From: Tenrec ecaudatus
Lineage: Eukaryota; Chordata; Mammalia; Afrosoricida; Tenrecidae
NCBI RefSeq assembly: GCF_050624435.1
Contig: NC_134536.1
Coordinates: 139,669,059-139,733,058 of the forward strand
Reading direction: 5' to 3'
Length of the DNA: 64,000 bases
Below the pieces are notes generated by a model. The model saw only the letters and a program-made list of their open reading frames with translations, had not been told where the DNA came from and did no database searches. Of the stretch, positions 11,121-24,130 are shown piece by piece (the first letter of the stretch is position 1; each line of letters opens with the position of its first letter). Made by a program: the position numbers and the translations under genes.

Positions 11121-12977
11121 GTTTATGGTTTATGGCATTGGCAAATGTTCTAATATAGAATGCCATAGGAGTAAACTTTTCTGTTTATTATTTATAGTCA
11201 CCAAACCCACTGATGTGTTCATAATTTTTTTAAAGAAAACAAAATGGAAATTATTGGTTGAAATTCAAAGCCAATATCTAGAACTATGGTGTTTTATTCC
11301 CTACCCCAACATCTGAACTATAGTGAGAGTCTTAATTTTTAGTGTCAGAATTTAAATATAAGAACTTAAAAGAAAAAGAAGAAAGTATCAACTAGATAAG
11401 TCACATATTGTTTCATAGCTTTACCTAAATTTAATTTTTTATCCCAACCTGTCTTTACTATGAGATAAAAATTCAGCTTTCTTTTTAAAGCATAGTTTCA
11501 CATGTTTAAATCCAATACTGACACAGATTCTTATACAAGTGATACTACTTAATTTAGTTGGAATGCTAGTATGGTACATTAGCTTTCTAAATTCTTTGTT
11601 AGAGTTCAATGAATTTTTCTTCTGTGAATCTTTACTTTCCGTGCCATATATAATTTAGTCTAAAAAAAGATATGATCTTTTGAATTTTAGTAAAAATGGC
11701 TCTTTAAACTCTTCTGGAGACTTGAAGCAAATCAGGGTAAGGTATAGATTGAGAAGAACTGAAATAACTAATCTTTTGACTTATGTGCTTTATAATAATA
11801 GTAATAACAAAACATACAGGATGAGTCAAGTGGTAGTTGTGGACTTTATTCCAGACAACTAACAAAATGTCTCTGAGGGATTATTACAGCTTCCTCTAGG
11901 AGTTAGCTTGAAGATTCTGAAGCTTTTATTAATGCCTTGGCCCAGGATTCCTTATCTGTAAAATTTCTATAAGAGGATGTACATTCATAAAGAACTTACT
12001 AAACACTTGTTAACTTTATAGACTTCTGTTTGCCCTTCCAGGTGTACTTCATTTTAAAGAATGGCAACATTTACTAAAATTTTCTTTAAAATGTATATTA
12101 CTTTTGTAGTAAATGTGGTGTGAATCTTTGGAATTTGCATCATTCAAATGAAATAAAATTGTTAGGAGGAATGATACAAATTGTGGAAAATTTAAAACTG
12201 TTCAGATAAGTCAGAAGTCTTTCTACCCTATTAGATTATAATTTTCCAAAAGGCTCAACATTGAATGCAGTTCATTCAGGTGGGATGATTTACCTCACAT
12301 TACATGCTTGAATGGATTTTTGTTCCTGATGAAAGATTTGTTTGCTTTCTGGCAATATCTGTGGCTATTTAGCTCAGGCAGTTAGAATATAGTGCTAACA
12401 AACCCAAGATGGTGATTTTAGTTCCCGTTTTAGTAATCTTGTTTAGTAATCTGCTATAACAGAAACTATACAAGTAAAATTGCTTTAACAAAAAAAATCC
12501 ATTTTTTTCAGTTGAGGCTAGAAATCTGAATTCAGGATGTCACCTAAGGAAAGGTCCTTGTCTCAACTGTGGGGCTAGTATTAAGTAGAGATCTGCAAGT
12601 GTCTTGCTTTCATTCTTTCCCATGGTGTCGTAATCCCCATGTTCTAGGGAAGTACTCAGCACACGGTCTGGATCTAAAGGTCACGTTCTTCCCTTAGCTG
12701 TTTTTTCTTGGCAGTGGTGAAGCCCATCTTTCTCAGTTTGCTTTTCTTTCCATGCATTTCTTGTAAGATAAAATGTGTGACTTTAATCAGAGTGGCGACT
12801 TGAGTCAACTGGTGATTTGAGTAATGGAGGGACCTGACTCACACCCTCTAGCAAGTCTGTGACTCTAGGTATACTTCACACTAATCATGCCTCATTAATG
12901 TATAGAGGTTAGGATTTTAAATGACTAACAAAAGTGGAGGATAATTATATCAGATACAACCTGGAGAACAATGACAC
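11121..12977. other. HDAC8 intron 4, unique sequence
   Basis: About 1.9 kb of AT-rich sequence without recognisable repeat or exon. The small open frames here (such as 11125-11316 and 11680-11862) have no familiar protein pattern and look like chance. Confidence 0.5.
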
Positions 12978-12989
12978 AAGACTAGGTAT

Positions 12990-13295
12990 TGGGAACTGAT
13001 TACAAGGATCCACATGTGACCTCTTCCCTGGGAGAGGGACAGCAGAGAAGGGGGGAAGGGAGACTCCGGATAGGGCAAGATAGGACAAAATAACGATGTA
13101 TAAATTACCAAGGGCACATGAGGGAGGGGGGAGCAGGGAGGGAGGGGAAAAAAAAAGAGGACCTAATGCAAGGGGCTTAAGTGGAGAGCAAATGCCTTGA
13201 GAATGATTGGGGCAGGGAATGTATGGATGTGCTTTATACAATTGATGTATGTATAAAAGAAATGGAATCCTTAAGAAAACCTAAAAAAAAAAAAA
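12990..13295 (+). mobile_element. 5'-truncated young L1 tail with target duplication
   Basis: Sense L1 3' terminus ('gtgacctcttccctgggag' to 'ctttatacaattgatgtatg') with poly(A). Perfect 12-bp direct repeats aagactaggtat at 12978-12989 and 13296-13307 show a recent retrotransposition. The last 40 bp before the poly(A) (gtataaaagaaatgg...) differ from other copies. Confidence 0.93.
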
Positions 13296-13499
13296 AAGAC
13301 TAGGTATCATGGCCTAGCTATGTTGAGACATATTTTGGGGGAACATAATTCAATTCATGAAATTTCCCTATATAAACTGGTTAGTTTGGGCTCATTTTCA
13401 TGCTGCTAACTATAATTTACCTTAGCCAATCATTGCTTAAAAAATAAAGCATATCTATATTACAAGGGAGACCGAAGTTGAGATGTAGCTATTGTCATT

Positions 13500-14960
13500 A
13501 TTGTTAGCTACTGTTGAGTCCACTCTATCTCATAGTGACCCTATGTGGAACAGAAGAAACCATCTCCTATTTCTACAGCATCCTCACAATTGTTCTTATG
13601 TTTGAGCCCATTGTTGCAGCCACTGTGCAAATTTCATCTCATCAAAAGTATTCTTCTTTTCCCCTACCTCTCTACTTTGCCAGGAACGATGTCCTTCTCC
13701 AGGGACTGGTCTCTCCTGATAATATATCTAAAGTATAAGATGAAGTCTCACCATCCTTGCCTCTAAGGAGCATTCTGGTCGTATTTCTTTTTTTTTTTTT
13801 AACATTAGGGGCTCATACAACTCTTATCACAATCCATACATATACATACATCAATTGTATAAAGCACATCTGTACATTCTTTGCCTTCATCATTCTCAAA
13901 GCATTTGCTCTCCACTTAAGCCCTCTGCATCAGGTCCTCTTTTTTTCCCCCTCCCTCCCCACTCCCCCCTCCCTCATGAGCCCTTGATAATTTATAGATT
14001 ATTATTTTGTCATATCTTGCCCTATCCGGCGTCTCCCTTCACTGCTTCAAGACAGATCTGTTTGTTATTTTGGTAGTCCATGGTACTTTCAATATTCTTC
14101 ACCAACACCATAGTTCAAATGCATTCAGTTTTCTTTGATCTTCTATGTTCATTGTCTGACTTTCACATGCATATGAGGTGATTGAAAATACCATGGCTTG
14201 GGTCAGCTGCACCTTAGTCCTCAAAGTAACATCCTTGCTTCTTAGCACTTTCAGGAGGTGTTGTGTAGCTAATTTACTTAATGCAGTGCAGCATTTGATT
14301 TCTTGACTGCTGTTTTCATAAGCATTGATTGTGCATCAAAGCAAAATGAAATCCTTGGTAGCCTGAACCTTTTCTTCATTTATCATGACGTTGCTTATTG
14401 GTTTGGTTGTGAAGATTTTGGTGTTCTCTTCATTGAGCTGTAATCCACAGTAACTATTTCAATCCATGAACTTCATCAGCAAGTGCTTGAAGTCCTCCTC
14501 ACTTTCAGCAAGCCAGGCTGTATCATCTGCATATCACACGGTGTTAATTTAAGCCTTCCTTCAATCCTGATACCACATCCTTCTTCATATAGCCAGCTTC
14601 TTTGATGATTTGCTCAGCATACAGAATGAATAAGTATGGTGACAGGATGTAACCCTGATGCACACCTTTCCTGATTTTAAACCACGCAGTATTCCCTTGT
14701 TTTGTTTACACAACTGCCTCCTGATTCATGTACATAAGCAAAATTCCCATTCTTCTCAGGGCTATCAATAGTTTGTTTTGAGCAACATAGTTGTATGCTT
14801 TCCATAGAGTTTTCACAGACTTTGGAAGCAGAGGACTGCAGAGTTTTGCTCCAAATCGTGAGGGTGTGCACTGGTTTAGAGCACATCCAGCTCCTGGGCT
14901 GTACTCAAAGCTGGTAGCTCTTCAACTCACTCGGTGTATCTAGGCGAGAGTAGCAAACCC
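13500..14960 (-). mobile_element. RTE/BovB-type LINE, 3' part (antisense)
   Basis: Antisense reverse-transcriptase region of an RTE/BovB LINE. Telling phrases are 'catgcatatgaggtgattga', 'ggcttgggtcagctgcacc', 'gtatcatctgcatatcac' (the antisense of the YADD-type active-site region, LADDTA in related copies) and 'atgcacacctttcctgattt'. The 3' end at 13500-13560 resembles the AfroSINE tail, as expected if RTE mobilises the SINE. It is interrupted by an L1 tail at 13786-14044. Frames are broken. Confidence 0.88.
13786..14044 (-). mobile_element. L1 3' end inserted in the RTE
   Basis: Poly(T) then 'ttaggggctcatacaactc' to 'ttgccctatccggcgtctcc', the antisense of a young L1 3' terminus. The RTE text continues on both sides (ctggtcgtatttc / cttcaagacagatctg). 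Confidence 0.92.
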
Positions 14961-15039
14961 AAATGAGGGACATGTTGCTTCCAAAATCCAAAGATGCCCA
15001 CTAGGTGCTATGCCTCCCTCCTTTCCTTTCTTCCTTCCT

Positions 15040-15790
15040 TTAATAAAACCTGTTTTATTGACATATAATTTGTATAACATTCTATTCAATAGTTTAATCA
15101 GATTTAAAGAGTTGTACATTCGTAACTACGATCAATTTTAGAACATTTTTTCTTTATTGTAAACATTGTTATTAGCGCCACATTTCCTCCCATCCTCTCT
15201 TGCCATACTGCTAAGCAACTCTCTAAGGTGTTTATATAGCCCCGTTCTGCTTTAGTGGTAGTATTATCAGCTTTTTGAGAGATAATAAAGTAACTTCCAT
15301 GGGGTCTGTCCTGTTCTTAATGGAATTATTTGGCTTTTATTTGTTTAGGTGATAATGGTTTCTTAAATATTTTCGAAATTAGTCCTTTGTCCAATGTGTC
15401 ATTTCCATTTTCCACCCTGGTCTCTGGGTTCTCATTTTATTCTTTTAATTAAAATGTTTGCACACAAGTGCTTTATTTTTAGTAGATTCCAGTTACCTAG
15501 TTTGTCTTTCTTTATGGTTGGTAGTATGTTTCTGCAATAAATTAGGACCCTTACATGTGTCCTTATTTTCTCATCGATGATCTATATAATTCTTGGATTT
15601 ACATTTAGGTCTTCAATACGTCTTGAGTTTATTTTGTATATTGCATGAGTTATAGGTCCATTTTTGTACAGGTAGAAATACAATTTTGCCAGCACCAGTT
15701 GCTGAAGAGACCATCTCTTACCCATTGAATGTTTTTAGTAGCCCTTTCTCAGTGATCAGTTAGGTAGAAGGTTCCATATAATTTACTTGA
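15040..15790 (-). mobile_element. Old L1 (antisense), 3' UTR joined to ORF2
   Basis: 'tttattgacatataatttgt' and 'caattttagaacatttttt' are L1M-type 3' UTR; 'agtcctttgtccaatgtgtc' to 'tgctgaagagaccatctctt' is antisense ORF2. Decayed. Confidence 0.75.
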
Positions 15791-15799
15791 ATATGGAAG

Positions 15800-16140
15800 A
15801 CCAAAGGAAATTCAGTACCTTTGAACTATAGCATTGGTGAAATTATACCATGGACTGCCAAAATTATAAACAGATCTGTCTTGGAAGAAGTACAACCAAA
15901 ATGCTCTTTAGAGGCAAGGATAGTGAGACTTTGTCTCATGTATTTTGAACATGTTATCAAGAGAGACCAGCCTCTGGAGAAGGACATCATGACTGGTAAA
16001 ATGAAGGGGCTGGGAAAAGGATAAAACTTTTGATGAGATGAATTGAACAATGGTCTCAACAAGGGTCTCAAACTTAAGAACAATTATAAGGATGGTACAG
16101 GAATGGGAAGTGTTTCCTTCTGGATACCATGCACCTTATT
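15800..16140 (+). mobile_element. RTE/BovB 3' fragment (sense)
   Basis: 'cagatctgtcttggaagaag', 'tagaggcaaggatagtgaga' and 'tgttatcaagagagaccag' are the sense counterpart of the antisense RTE text at 13.6-14.1 kb. 5'-truncated. Confidence 0.85.
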
Positions 16141-16954
16141 TACATTATTGGCAAGCTATGGAATCCCCTTGGTGGGCCACAAACACTACGAATTTGCATA
16201 CTGTTACTCAGTGATTTAGTTGCAATTAGAAAGATTCCAAGTGGAAGAGCCATATTTTGTATTTCATTGCTTACATTTCTTAAAAGCTTGTGATCAGTCA
16301 TCGAAGATTTAGCTATTTATCTCTACTCATCTAGAACAAAAGGGAAAGAAGGAAACCTAAGAATCAGAGAAGGGACCAAACTGTAGGATTAATTGTCTCC
16401 ATAAACCACAGCCTCTTTTCCCCTGACGCCAAAAGAACTAGATGGTGCCTAATAACCACTACCAAAGGTTCTATTCAGGGTTACAATAGATGGATCCTGA
16501 AAGAGAGGGAGAGAAATGTGGAACAGAACTTTAAATTAAAAAAAAAAAATCCAGATTTACTAGACCCATTGAGGCTGGAGTAATCGCTGAGCATATTGCC
16601 CTGAAATACAACTTAAACCTTGACCCAAAACTAACTCCTGAAACAATCTTTTAACCAAATAACAGGTTATCCTAAAAAGTCAAAAATGTTACTCTCGAGT
16701 ACTATACTCTTTTAAATAAATTAGCTGTATGAGGCCAAATGAACACAGTTAATTTAAAGCAAAGATGAGAATGGTGGGGCAGTGTGACTAAGCTAATGGC
16801 AGTGGAACCCCTAGAATGGAAAATTAAGACTATTGATACAATGTGCAGAATTGAACCAATGTTAATGAATATTATGCGGGGAAATTGACAATGGGAACCT
16901 GTTTTGCTATATAAGCTATGAAAAATACTATTAAATATATTTTAAATATTATGC
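16141..16954. other. HDAC8 intron 4, unique sequence
   Basis: No exon, RNA gene or clear repeat recognised. Confidence 0.45.
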
Positions 16955-17245
16955 TAAAAAGAATCTAGTCACAAAGGACCATAAACTGAATGATTCCAAA
17001 TGTATGAAATGTCCAGATTAGGTACATTTACAAAGACAAAAATTAGTGGTATTCAGGGGCTGGGTGTGGTTGTAGAAAATAGTGACTGCTGATGCATTTG
17101 GGATTTCTATTTAGGGTGATGAAAATGTTGTAAAATTGATTTTGCTGATGAATGTCTGCATGACTCAGTGAATATACTTAGAGGCACTGAATTGTGTACT
17201 TTAAATGGGTGAATAGTGTAGTATGTGAATTACATCTCAGGCTAT
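16955..17245 (+). mobile_element. Old L1M 3' UTR (sense)
   Basis: 'tagggtgatgaaaatgttgt', 'tgaatatacttagaggcactg' and 'gtatgtgaattacatctcag' follow the well-known 3' end of mammalian L1M elements. Confidence 0.75.
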
Positions 17246-17569
17246 TTTTAGAAAAGAAATATCAGATCTTTTAGATATTGTAGTATACTCATGTATTTTA
17301 ACGATCCCAGATTTTTTTCCCCCTGAACTATTAGCATTCTGTTTTTCTCTTCAGTATAAGAATGGGTAGAGGAAAATGAGGACTTGGGAATTCTTCAGAT
17401 CTACACTTTTCAAAAAACTGAGTCTGTTCATTATTTTGTTTACAATATAGGGTTTTATAAAGTAATTCCCCAGTTGAGACACACTCTTTGCAGTATAACA
17501 TTTTAATTAAGAGATGGCTTTTGCATAAGGGAGAATTCAGGTTTATTGGTAATGCAATAATACAAAATA

Positions 17570-18799
17570 TGAAGGTGCTTCAAACATTCTTGGAAAATGA
17601 AATTAGAAGATAAAGAGAAAGTATAATGTTTATTTCACAACATAGGATCCATCAAGATCAAAGCACCTTTGTAAATGATAATACCAGCCAATTAGTACAT
17701 ATCTGAACAACTGAGGATGTTGGGAATTTAACTATGTCAGTGCTGTCTGATTTACATTTTAATTGAAGAAAAATGGATGTCCTTTAAAATATTTTTAAGA
17801 ATAGGAAACAAAATGAAGTTAGAAGAAGCCAAACCAGGACTATAAAGTAGCTTCCTGTCAGAAAATTGCCCTTGTTTGATGAGAGGAACAATCAGGAACA
17901 TTATGATGACGGAGACTGGTGAAGTCTTGCTGGGCATGTTTTTCTGCCAAAGCTTTGGCTAATGTTCTCAACACCCTCTGGTTTTTCAGAAAGTCAACAA
18001 GCAAAACGTCTTGAGCATCCTCAAAAAACTGTTGCCATCACCTTTAATTTATGACTGGTCCACTTTTGCTTTGACAAGAGCACTTCCATCTCATGATAGT
18101 CATTGCTTTGAGTGTACATTGTTTTCAGAATTATACTAGTAAAATCATGTTTCATCTCTGATTAGAATTCTTCAAAGAAATGCTTCAGGTTCTTAACTGG
18201 TTAAAATTTCCACAGAAAGCGTTCCTCTTTCTATGATCAGGACACATAGTTTTGGCACCCATTGAACAGAGCATGTGCTCCATTTTAATTTTTCAGTCAG
18301 AATTGTGTCAACTGAAACAATCTGCGGTGTTGGCTATGGTTTCTACTGTTAATCTTTGTCTTCTCAACTCTCAATTAGAGTACCAACAAGATTGTTTTTT
18401 CGAAACTTGATACTTCAGTGGGCTTCATCCTCAGCATCATCTTATTTTTCTTAAAACAAGTTATCCATTTGTAAATTGCTGATTTCTTCATAGCATTGTC
18501 CCTGTAAACTTCTTGTGAAATAGCAGTGATTTCACCATTCTTCCATTCAGACTTTACCATAAATTTGGTGTTTGTTCTTGCTTCAATTTTAGTAGAATTC
18601 ATGTTGCTCTGATAGGGGCTCTATTCAAACTGATGTTTTAACCTACTTAGTGCCTCAATCTAGATCCTGTTCATACGTGGTATAAAAACTTAGTTCATAT
18701 ATGTGATAAAAACAGCATATTTTGCTGTAAACTTTTTTTAAACCAGTGTAGTTTTTTTTCATAATAACAAATTTTTCATGAATTTTTGAAGACCACTTG
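17570..18799 (-). mobile_element. Mariner transposon remnant, about 1.2 kb
   Basis: Terminal inverted repeats (TGAAGGTGCTTCAAACATTC and, reversed, CAAGTGGTCTTCAAAAATTC) with TA on both sides. The minus strand keeps a broken transposase: near 18602-18400 it reads FMVKSEWKNGEI and AIYKWITCFKK, the N-terminal helix-turn-helix of mariners, and further on degraded central and C-terminal sequence. Stops and frameshifts make it inactive. Near full length for the family (about 1.3 kb). Its ends match the MITEs at 10504 and 61880. Confidence 0.85.
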
Positions 18800-18801
18800 T
18801 A

Positions 18802-19200
18802 TGCAACTTTAAATAACGCTCACTAAGGCAGAACTATGCCTGCTGGGATATATGTCATAATAAAGAGTATGAAACAAGCAATTATGTGGTAGTTTTAGGT
18901 TGCAGATTTTTGTGCAAGAGATTTTAACCGAAGTCCAATAATTTTCAATTCCCTAACCTTAGGATAGTACTCATGTACTTATTCTCACACTAAGGAATTT
19001 CAGCCTTAATTCCAAAGGATTATTTCAGTTCCTTTAATTTGTTGCAGGTGAATTAAAGGTAAAGTCCAGTTTGCTTAGTGGGATTTCCAAATCTGATTCT
19101 TCTGGCGTAACCTATGAAACACCTTGAAAGAACAAAGTCTAAAGTCCAGGCTGTCTATAGCATGCAGCCTGGGTCACCAAGGGCTGGATAGAAATTTGAT
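18802..19200. other. HDAC8 intron 4, unique sequence
   Basis: No supported feature seen. Confidence 0.4.
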
Positions 19201-21365
19201 CAAAAGTACCCAATTAAGAACATAATCAATAAATACCAGGTGTATTCTCCTGTTGGAGTAATATTAAGCATTTTTCCCAATTGAGGACTAGTTTATCCAT
19301 CAGCCAATGTGAAGTCACCTCCTCTGAGACAAAGATCACTGTCCCCCCCACCCCCCGCCACCCCATCAGCATCACCTCTGCACTTGAATTTCTATTGGGG
19401 TTCATTGAGCACCCTTGTAGAAGTGTCTGTTGATTTGGAGTAACCGTAGACATGTTATATAGCAGGGACTGATTGTTCCACTCTCTCTACTCCAGAAACT
19501 GACCCGAGCTGAGGTGAGGCCTCCTTTGTTGAATTGGTTATTAAGATATACAAACAGGAGGGGAGAAGTGGATCATGAGGGGGAGACCAAATAAGAAATT
19601 ACATGACCTGAGAACAGGTGCTTGCCTTTGTCTTAGTATTTGTCCTTTTGTGATTGACTAAGTATAATAGTTTCTAGACCCATCCTTGTCATGTAGTGTT
19701 TTGTGGTTTCACCAGTTTTGTGTATGTACCAGAGTTTATTTATCCATTCTACTGATGGATGTTTGGGCTGCTTTTCCTATCTTGTTATATGTGAACAGTG
19801 TTGTGGCGAACATGGGGGCATACATTTGTTTGTATTTTGTCTCTTCTTTAGGTACAGCAGAGGTATTGCTGGGTCTTAAGGGATTTCTCTTTCCAATTGT
19901 TTTAAGTAGCTATTGCTTTCCACAATGGTTGTACATATTTATAAGCCCACCAACAGTGTATTTTCAATCACTCCACACACTCTCCGGCATTTGTTGTTTT
20001 GTTTCTATTTAAAATTTTTTAATTGGGCTATGGTTGTGGGTGTAAGGTGGTGTCTCGGTTTGATTTGCATCATCTGGATGGCTAGTGTTTGTGAGCATTT
20101 CTTCATGTGTTTGTTAGCTATCCACGTGTAGCGTGTTGTCTCCCGTGAATGCCTATTCATGTCCTTTGCCCACCTTTTAATTGGATTATTTGATTCTTTC
20201 TTATTGAGATATTACAGAATTCTGTAGATTTTGTAATTAATTCCTAGTCTGTTGTTTCATTGCTAAAGAATTTTTCCCAATCTGTGGGCTCTTATTTTAT
20301 TCTTTTGATGAAGTCATTTGATGTGCTTAAGTGTTTTATTTTTAATAGATCTTTATTTCTATTATATTCTATTCATTCTATTTTGTTTTCTATTATGTGT
20401 GCCTCCTTTATGATATTTGGTAGTCTGTGTATGTCCTGCAATAGGGCCCTTAAGTTTGTCCCAATTTTCTCATTGATCATCCTTACAGCTTTGAGATTTA
20501 CATTTAGGTCTCTGTTTCATCTCCAGTTAATTTTTGTACATGGACTAAGATATGGGTCTTGTTTCATTTTTCTGCAGATGGAGAGCCAACATATCAAGTA
20601 CCATTCATTGAAGAGAGTATCCCTTTGACATTTAATATTCTTTGGTTATTTGTTGAAAATCAGTTGCCTGTAGGTAGATACTTTTATTTCTGGGCTTTCT
20701 ATCCATACATTGGTCTATGTATCTATCAGTATACCTGTACCAGGCTGTTTTGACTACTGTCACTGTGTAATAAGTTTTGAGGTCAGGTAGTGCAAGACTT
20801 CCTACTTTGTTCCTCATTTTCAAGAATTCTTTGCTTACCCTGGGCTTCTTCCTTCTTCATATGAAGTTGGTAACTAATTTTTCCATTTCTTTAAATGAAT
20901 GAAGTTAGGAATTGGATCGGAATTGTATTTTATTTGTAGATTGTGTTGTGCAATCAGCAGTACATTTTCACAACATTACGTCTTCCTAACCATGAACATG
21001 GCATTGTCTTCCATTTGTGTAGATCTCTTTTGGTGTCTTGTAATAACGTTCAGTATTTTTTTTGGTATAGGTCCTTTGTTTCTTTGCTTAGATTTATTCC
21101 TAGGGATTATATCTTTTGTGTGACTATTGTAAATGGTATTGTTTTCTTCATGTCTTTTTTGAAGCAATCACTGGTATATAAGAATCCGGTTAATTTCTGC
21201 TTGTTATTCTTGTATCCTGCTACTTTACCAAATCTCTCAATTGTTTCCAAGAGTCTTTTTGTGGAGTCCTTAGCGTTTTCTCTCTATAAAATCATATCGT
21301 CTGAAAATAGCGAGAGCTTTACTTCTGTGTCCAGTTGTACTCTCCTAATTTCTTTTTGTTTGCTA
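19201..21365 (-). mobile_element. Old L1 (antisense), 3' UTR edge and ORF2
   Basis: Runs parallel to the antisense L1 at 2.3-4.2 kb: 'acatgacctgagaacaggtg' matches 2385-2405, 'tttgggctgctttt' matches 2570, and 'ttgactactgt' matches 3540. ORF2 is in pieces (for example antisense frames at 19686-20628). The exact 3' boundary is uncertain. Confidence 0.82.
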
Positions 21366-21940
21366 AGACTTTCACATGATTCAATGTGTATTTTGGACCG
21401 ACACAGTTCTATCGATAATACTTGCCTTTCTAACATTCCTACCTACCTACCACTCCTTGCTCGAGGATTATACTAATCCTCTGTGTCTTCTGATTTTTTC
21501 CCTACCTGCCTCTTTTCTTTCTGGGCAGCTGATTTTCTTTCACAGTATAACTTACTTGTCACCTTTGTATTGGTTCCTGTCTTTCATAGACAGAGTTAAT
21601 TGCTTTCATTTCGTTTAGGAGTGTCTGGCTTTACCAATAGTATATCATGTTATATTTTAGTGTGTTAATTAATCAGCCTTTGTCATTCAAGCCTTCAGTA
21701 ATAGAGACCAAATTTTATTTGTTTTACTTGTGTATACATTGACTGTATAAAATATAGGCCTAGCCCATATTAGAGATAGCAATTCATGTTTGATTGCTGA
21801 GTAAAGTTGGTCATCTAGTTAGTTATGGCCTAAAAATAGAAACACAAAATAGCACTCCTCTACTCCCTGTACCCAGCTTCTTGATTATTAGCAATAAATA
21901 AATATTTAGTGAGCACCTCTGGAATAACTAGTATTATGAA
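21366..21940. other. HDAC8 intron 4, unique sequence
   Basis: No gene or clear repeat seen. Open frames here lack recognisable domains. Confidence 0.4.
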
Positions 21941-21944
21941 AGAT

Positions 21945-22157
21945 ACCAAACTACACTCACCACCCTCGAGTCAATTGCAGCTGATTGTGACCCTATAGGG
22001 TAGAGGGTAGAACTACCCCTGTGGCTTCCAAGACTGTAACTCTTTACAGGAGCAGCAAACCTCAGCTTTCTCCCCAGAGCAGCTGATGATTTCACACTGC
22101 TTACCTTTCGGATAGTGTCCCAATGCATATATACTGCGCCACCAGGACTCCTCTGTG
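21945..22157 (-). mobile_element. AfroSINE (antisense)
   Basis: 'ataccaaactacactcacca', 'ctcgagtcaattgcagctga' and 'ctgcgccaccaggactcc' mark the reverse of a full AfroSINE. Confidence 0.9.
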
Positions 22158-22287
22158 GAAGGTACAGATATATATAAATCCCGGTCCTTGTCTGTAAGGC
22201 TCTTATGTTTTCAACATGTTTGAGAAAACTTGAAAACAACATAAAATACTATACGAGTGGGTACTTTACAAAAAAGAGGTTGTGATA

Positions 22288-22785
22288 TGAGGGGTGATAA
22301 TGCATTTGGAGTTTGTTCCACCAGGTCAGACTGTTAATCAGCCTTTCTATTTACAGGCTCTGAAAAGATTGCATAACAAAAAAAGGCCTAATTTGTGGCA
22401 GATGGAACTGGTTTTGCCACCACAACAATGCACCTGCTCACGCAGCCATCTCAGTGCGCCAGTTTTGGGCAAAAACCAGCATTCCTCTTGCCCCACGTAC
22501 CTTACTCACCTGACCTCTCTCCATGTAACTTTTGTTTCCGCAAATGAAAGGACAGCGATTTGATGACGTTAGAAGAGGTGAAGAAAAAAACAAGAGAGGT
22601 TCTGTCAACCATCCAGATGAGTTTGAAACATATTTCCAAGAATGGAATTTCAGATTTGACAAATGTATTAAGAGTAATGGAGAGTGCTTTGAAGGTGATA
22701 CGGTTATGTTGTAAATGCATACATACATACATACATACATACATAGCTTTGGGGAGAGAATCCGGGTTTGGGGGACTACCCCTCA
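22288..22785 (+). mobile_element. Mariner, internally deleted copy (498 bp)
   Basis: Inverted ends TGAGGGGTGAT and, reversed, TGAGGGGTAGTCCCCC with TA duplications at 22286-22287 and 22786-22787. The inside is the C-terminal half of a mariner transposase: KKRPNLWQ, then a frame carrying the DNAPAH-type block at about 22425, then MKGQRFDDV, EEVKKKTREVLSTIQMS and CIKSNGECFEGD. The N-terminal half is deleted. Same family as the copy at 31.9-32.8 kb; distinct from the one at 17.6 kb. Confidence 0.9.
22717..22746. repeat. (CATA)n microsatellite
   Basis: About seven tandem cataca units inside the mariner 3' region. The other copy has a single 'aatacatagct' here, so the run expanded after insertion. 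Confidence 0.95.
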
Positions 22786-22924
22786 TATAATAAAGCATTA
22801 AACAGTTTAAAGCAAATAGGTATTGCAACTCAGTAAAAAAAGAAATTCGCTGGCACAGCATTCAGGCAACTGAGAGTCCTAGAACTAACACTAAGTAGAT
22901 TTCCAAAGTGGCAACAGGAGGCTA

Positions 22925-23130
22925 ACAGTTTTCAGGAATATTATTGGCAAGCTGCTGTTGCTAGCTGCCATCCGGTCAGCCCATGTACAACAGAATGTGC
23001 ACTCATTGTGATCCATATAGTAGGTTTGGCTGGCGAATTTTCCACTCAGACAGTTCTGTGCCGTAGCAGCACCACCTACACTGGCTGCGCTCACTCCCCT
23101 TGGGCAAACTATGAAGCCCACTATAATCCC
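22925..23130 (-). mobile_element. AfroSINE/RTE-tail related repeat (antisense)
   Basis: 'gttgctagctgccatccggt', 'cagcccatgtacaacagaat' and 'cctacactggctgcgctc' resemble the antisense RTE 3' end seen at 13500-13640 and SINEs sharing it. Diverged, so either an RTE 3' end or a SINE using it. Confidence 0.6.
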
Positions 23131-23284
23131 CTAGCTGACTTGATTAAGGGGAAAACTAGTTGTATGGACTGGGAACATTTTTGAGGCTTATAGGCTCTCG
23201 CCTACTGTGTAGGGAACCTCGTATCTTTACTTCTTTTATAGAACTTTTAAAAATCCCATTTCTTCAAAAATATTTATTGAGTGT

Positions 23285-23745
23285 CATATTAATTTCCTAT
23301 TGCTGCTATAATAAATAACTTAAAACAACATAAATATATTCTCTTACAATTCTGGAAGCTAGAAGTTTAAAATGTGTCTGGCAGGGCTAAAATCAAGATG
23401 CCTACAAGGCTGTGCTACCTTCAGAGACTAGAGAATTTGTTTTCTTGTCTTTCCCAGGTTTTAAAAGCTGTGTTCCTTGCAGCCCTTGGCTTGCTCCTTT
23501 CTCCAATTGCAAAACCAGCAATGGAGCATCTTCTCTGACTTTGCTTCCACCTTCTCCTCTGTGTCAAATCTCCCTCTTATAGGATACTTTACAATTAGGT
23601 CTCACCCAGGTCATCTGAAATAATATCTAAACCTCATGATCCTTAATTTAAGCACACTTGCAAAACCCCTTTTGCCATATAAAGTAACATTCACCGGCTC
23701 TGGAAATGAAGACATGGAGGCCAGTATTCAGCCTCCCGCAAGTAG
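23285..23745 (+). mobile_element. Old mammalian LTR-like repeat (MaLR/MLT1 type suspected)
   Basis: 'tttcctattgctgctataat', 'ttaaaacaacataaatatat', 'acaattctggaagctagaag' and 'aagtaacattcaccggctct' follow the common 'ctgctataacaaattacc... ttctggaggtcagaag... gtcacattcacaggt' repeat that I associate with MaLR solo LTRs. Family assignment is from memory. Confidence 0.55.
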
Positions 23746-24014
23746 CTAGTACATTGCGCGCACGGTGCTAAGGACTTTCTACCTTGTGCTATACTTATTG
23801 TGGCCATAGGTTTTCTCTGGTGCAACAATACGAAACCCTGGGGGATAGAATCTCTTGTTTCTTTCTCACAAAACCTAGTAGGTGGCCTTGCTTATAGTAT
23901 GTACTCAGTATTGAATAATAATTAATGACGTGAGTCAAACTTTGTTCCATAAATATAATTTTCATTAACTTCATTCCACAGGCATTTGTCGAGGTAGAAA
24001 GAGAAGTGTCTTTG

Positions 24015-24130
24015 ATATCTGGATAATCATATACAATTCAGCCAATCGTTGCTGAGCTTTACTATATACTAGCTAGTAATGACAGTGCTAAGGAGGATGG
24101 TTAACATACTCCTGCCCTCAAGGAGAAATG
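24015..24130. mobile_element. L2/MIR-age repeat fragment
   Basis: 'gctgagctttactatatact' and 'gacagtgctaaggaggatgg' resemble the 'tactatgtgccaggcactg' class of ancient repeats. Weak. Confidence 0.35.

Noticed and set aside
20943-21476. 177-codon plus-strand open frame
   Set aside because: Runs antisense through old L1 ORF2 and into unique intron; long only because the AT-rich antisense lacks stops by chance.
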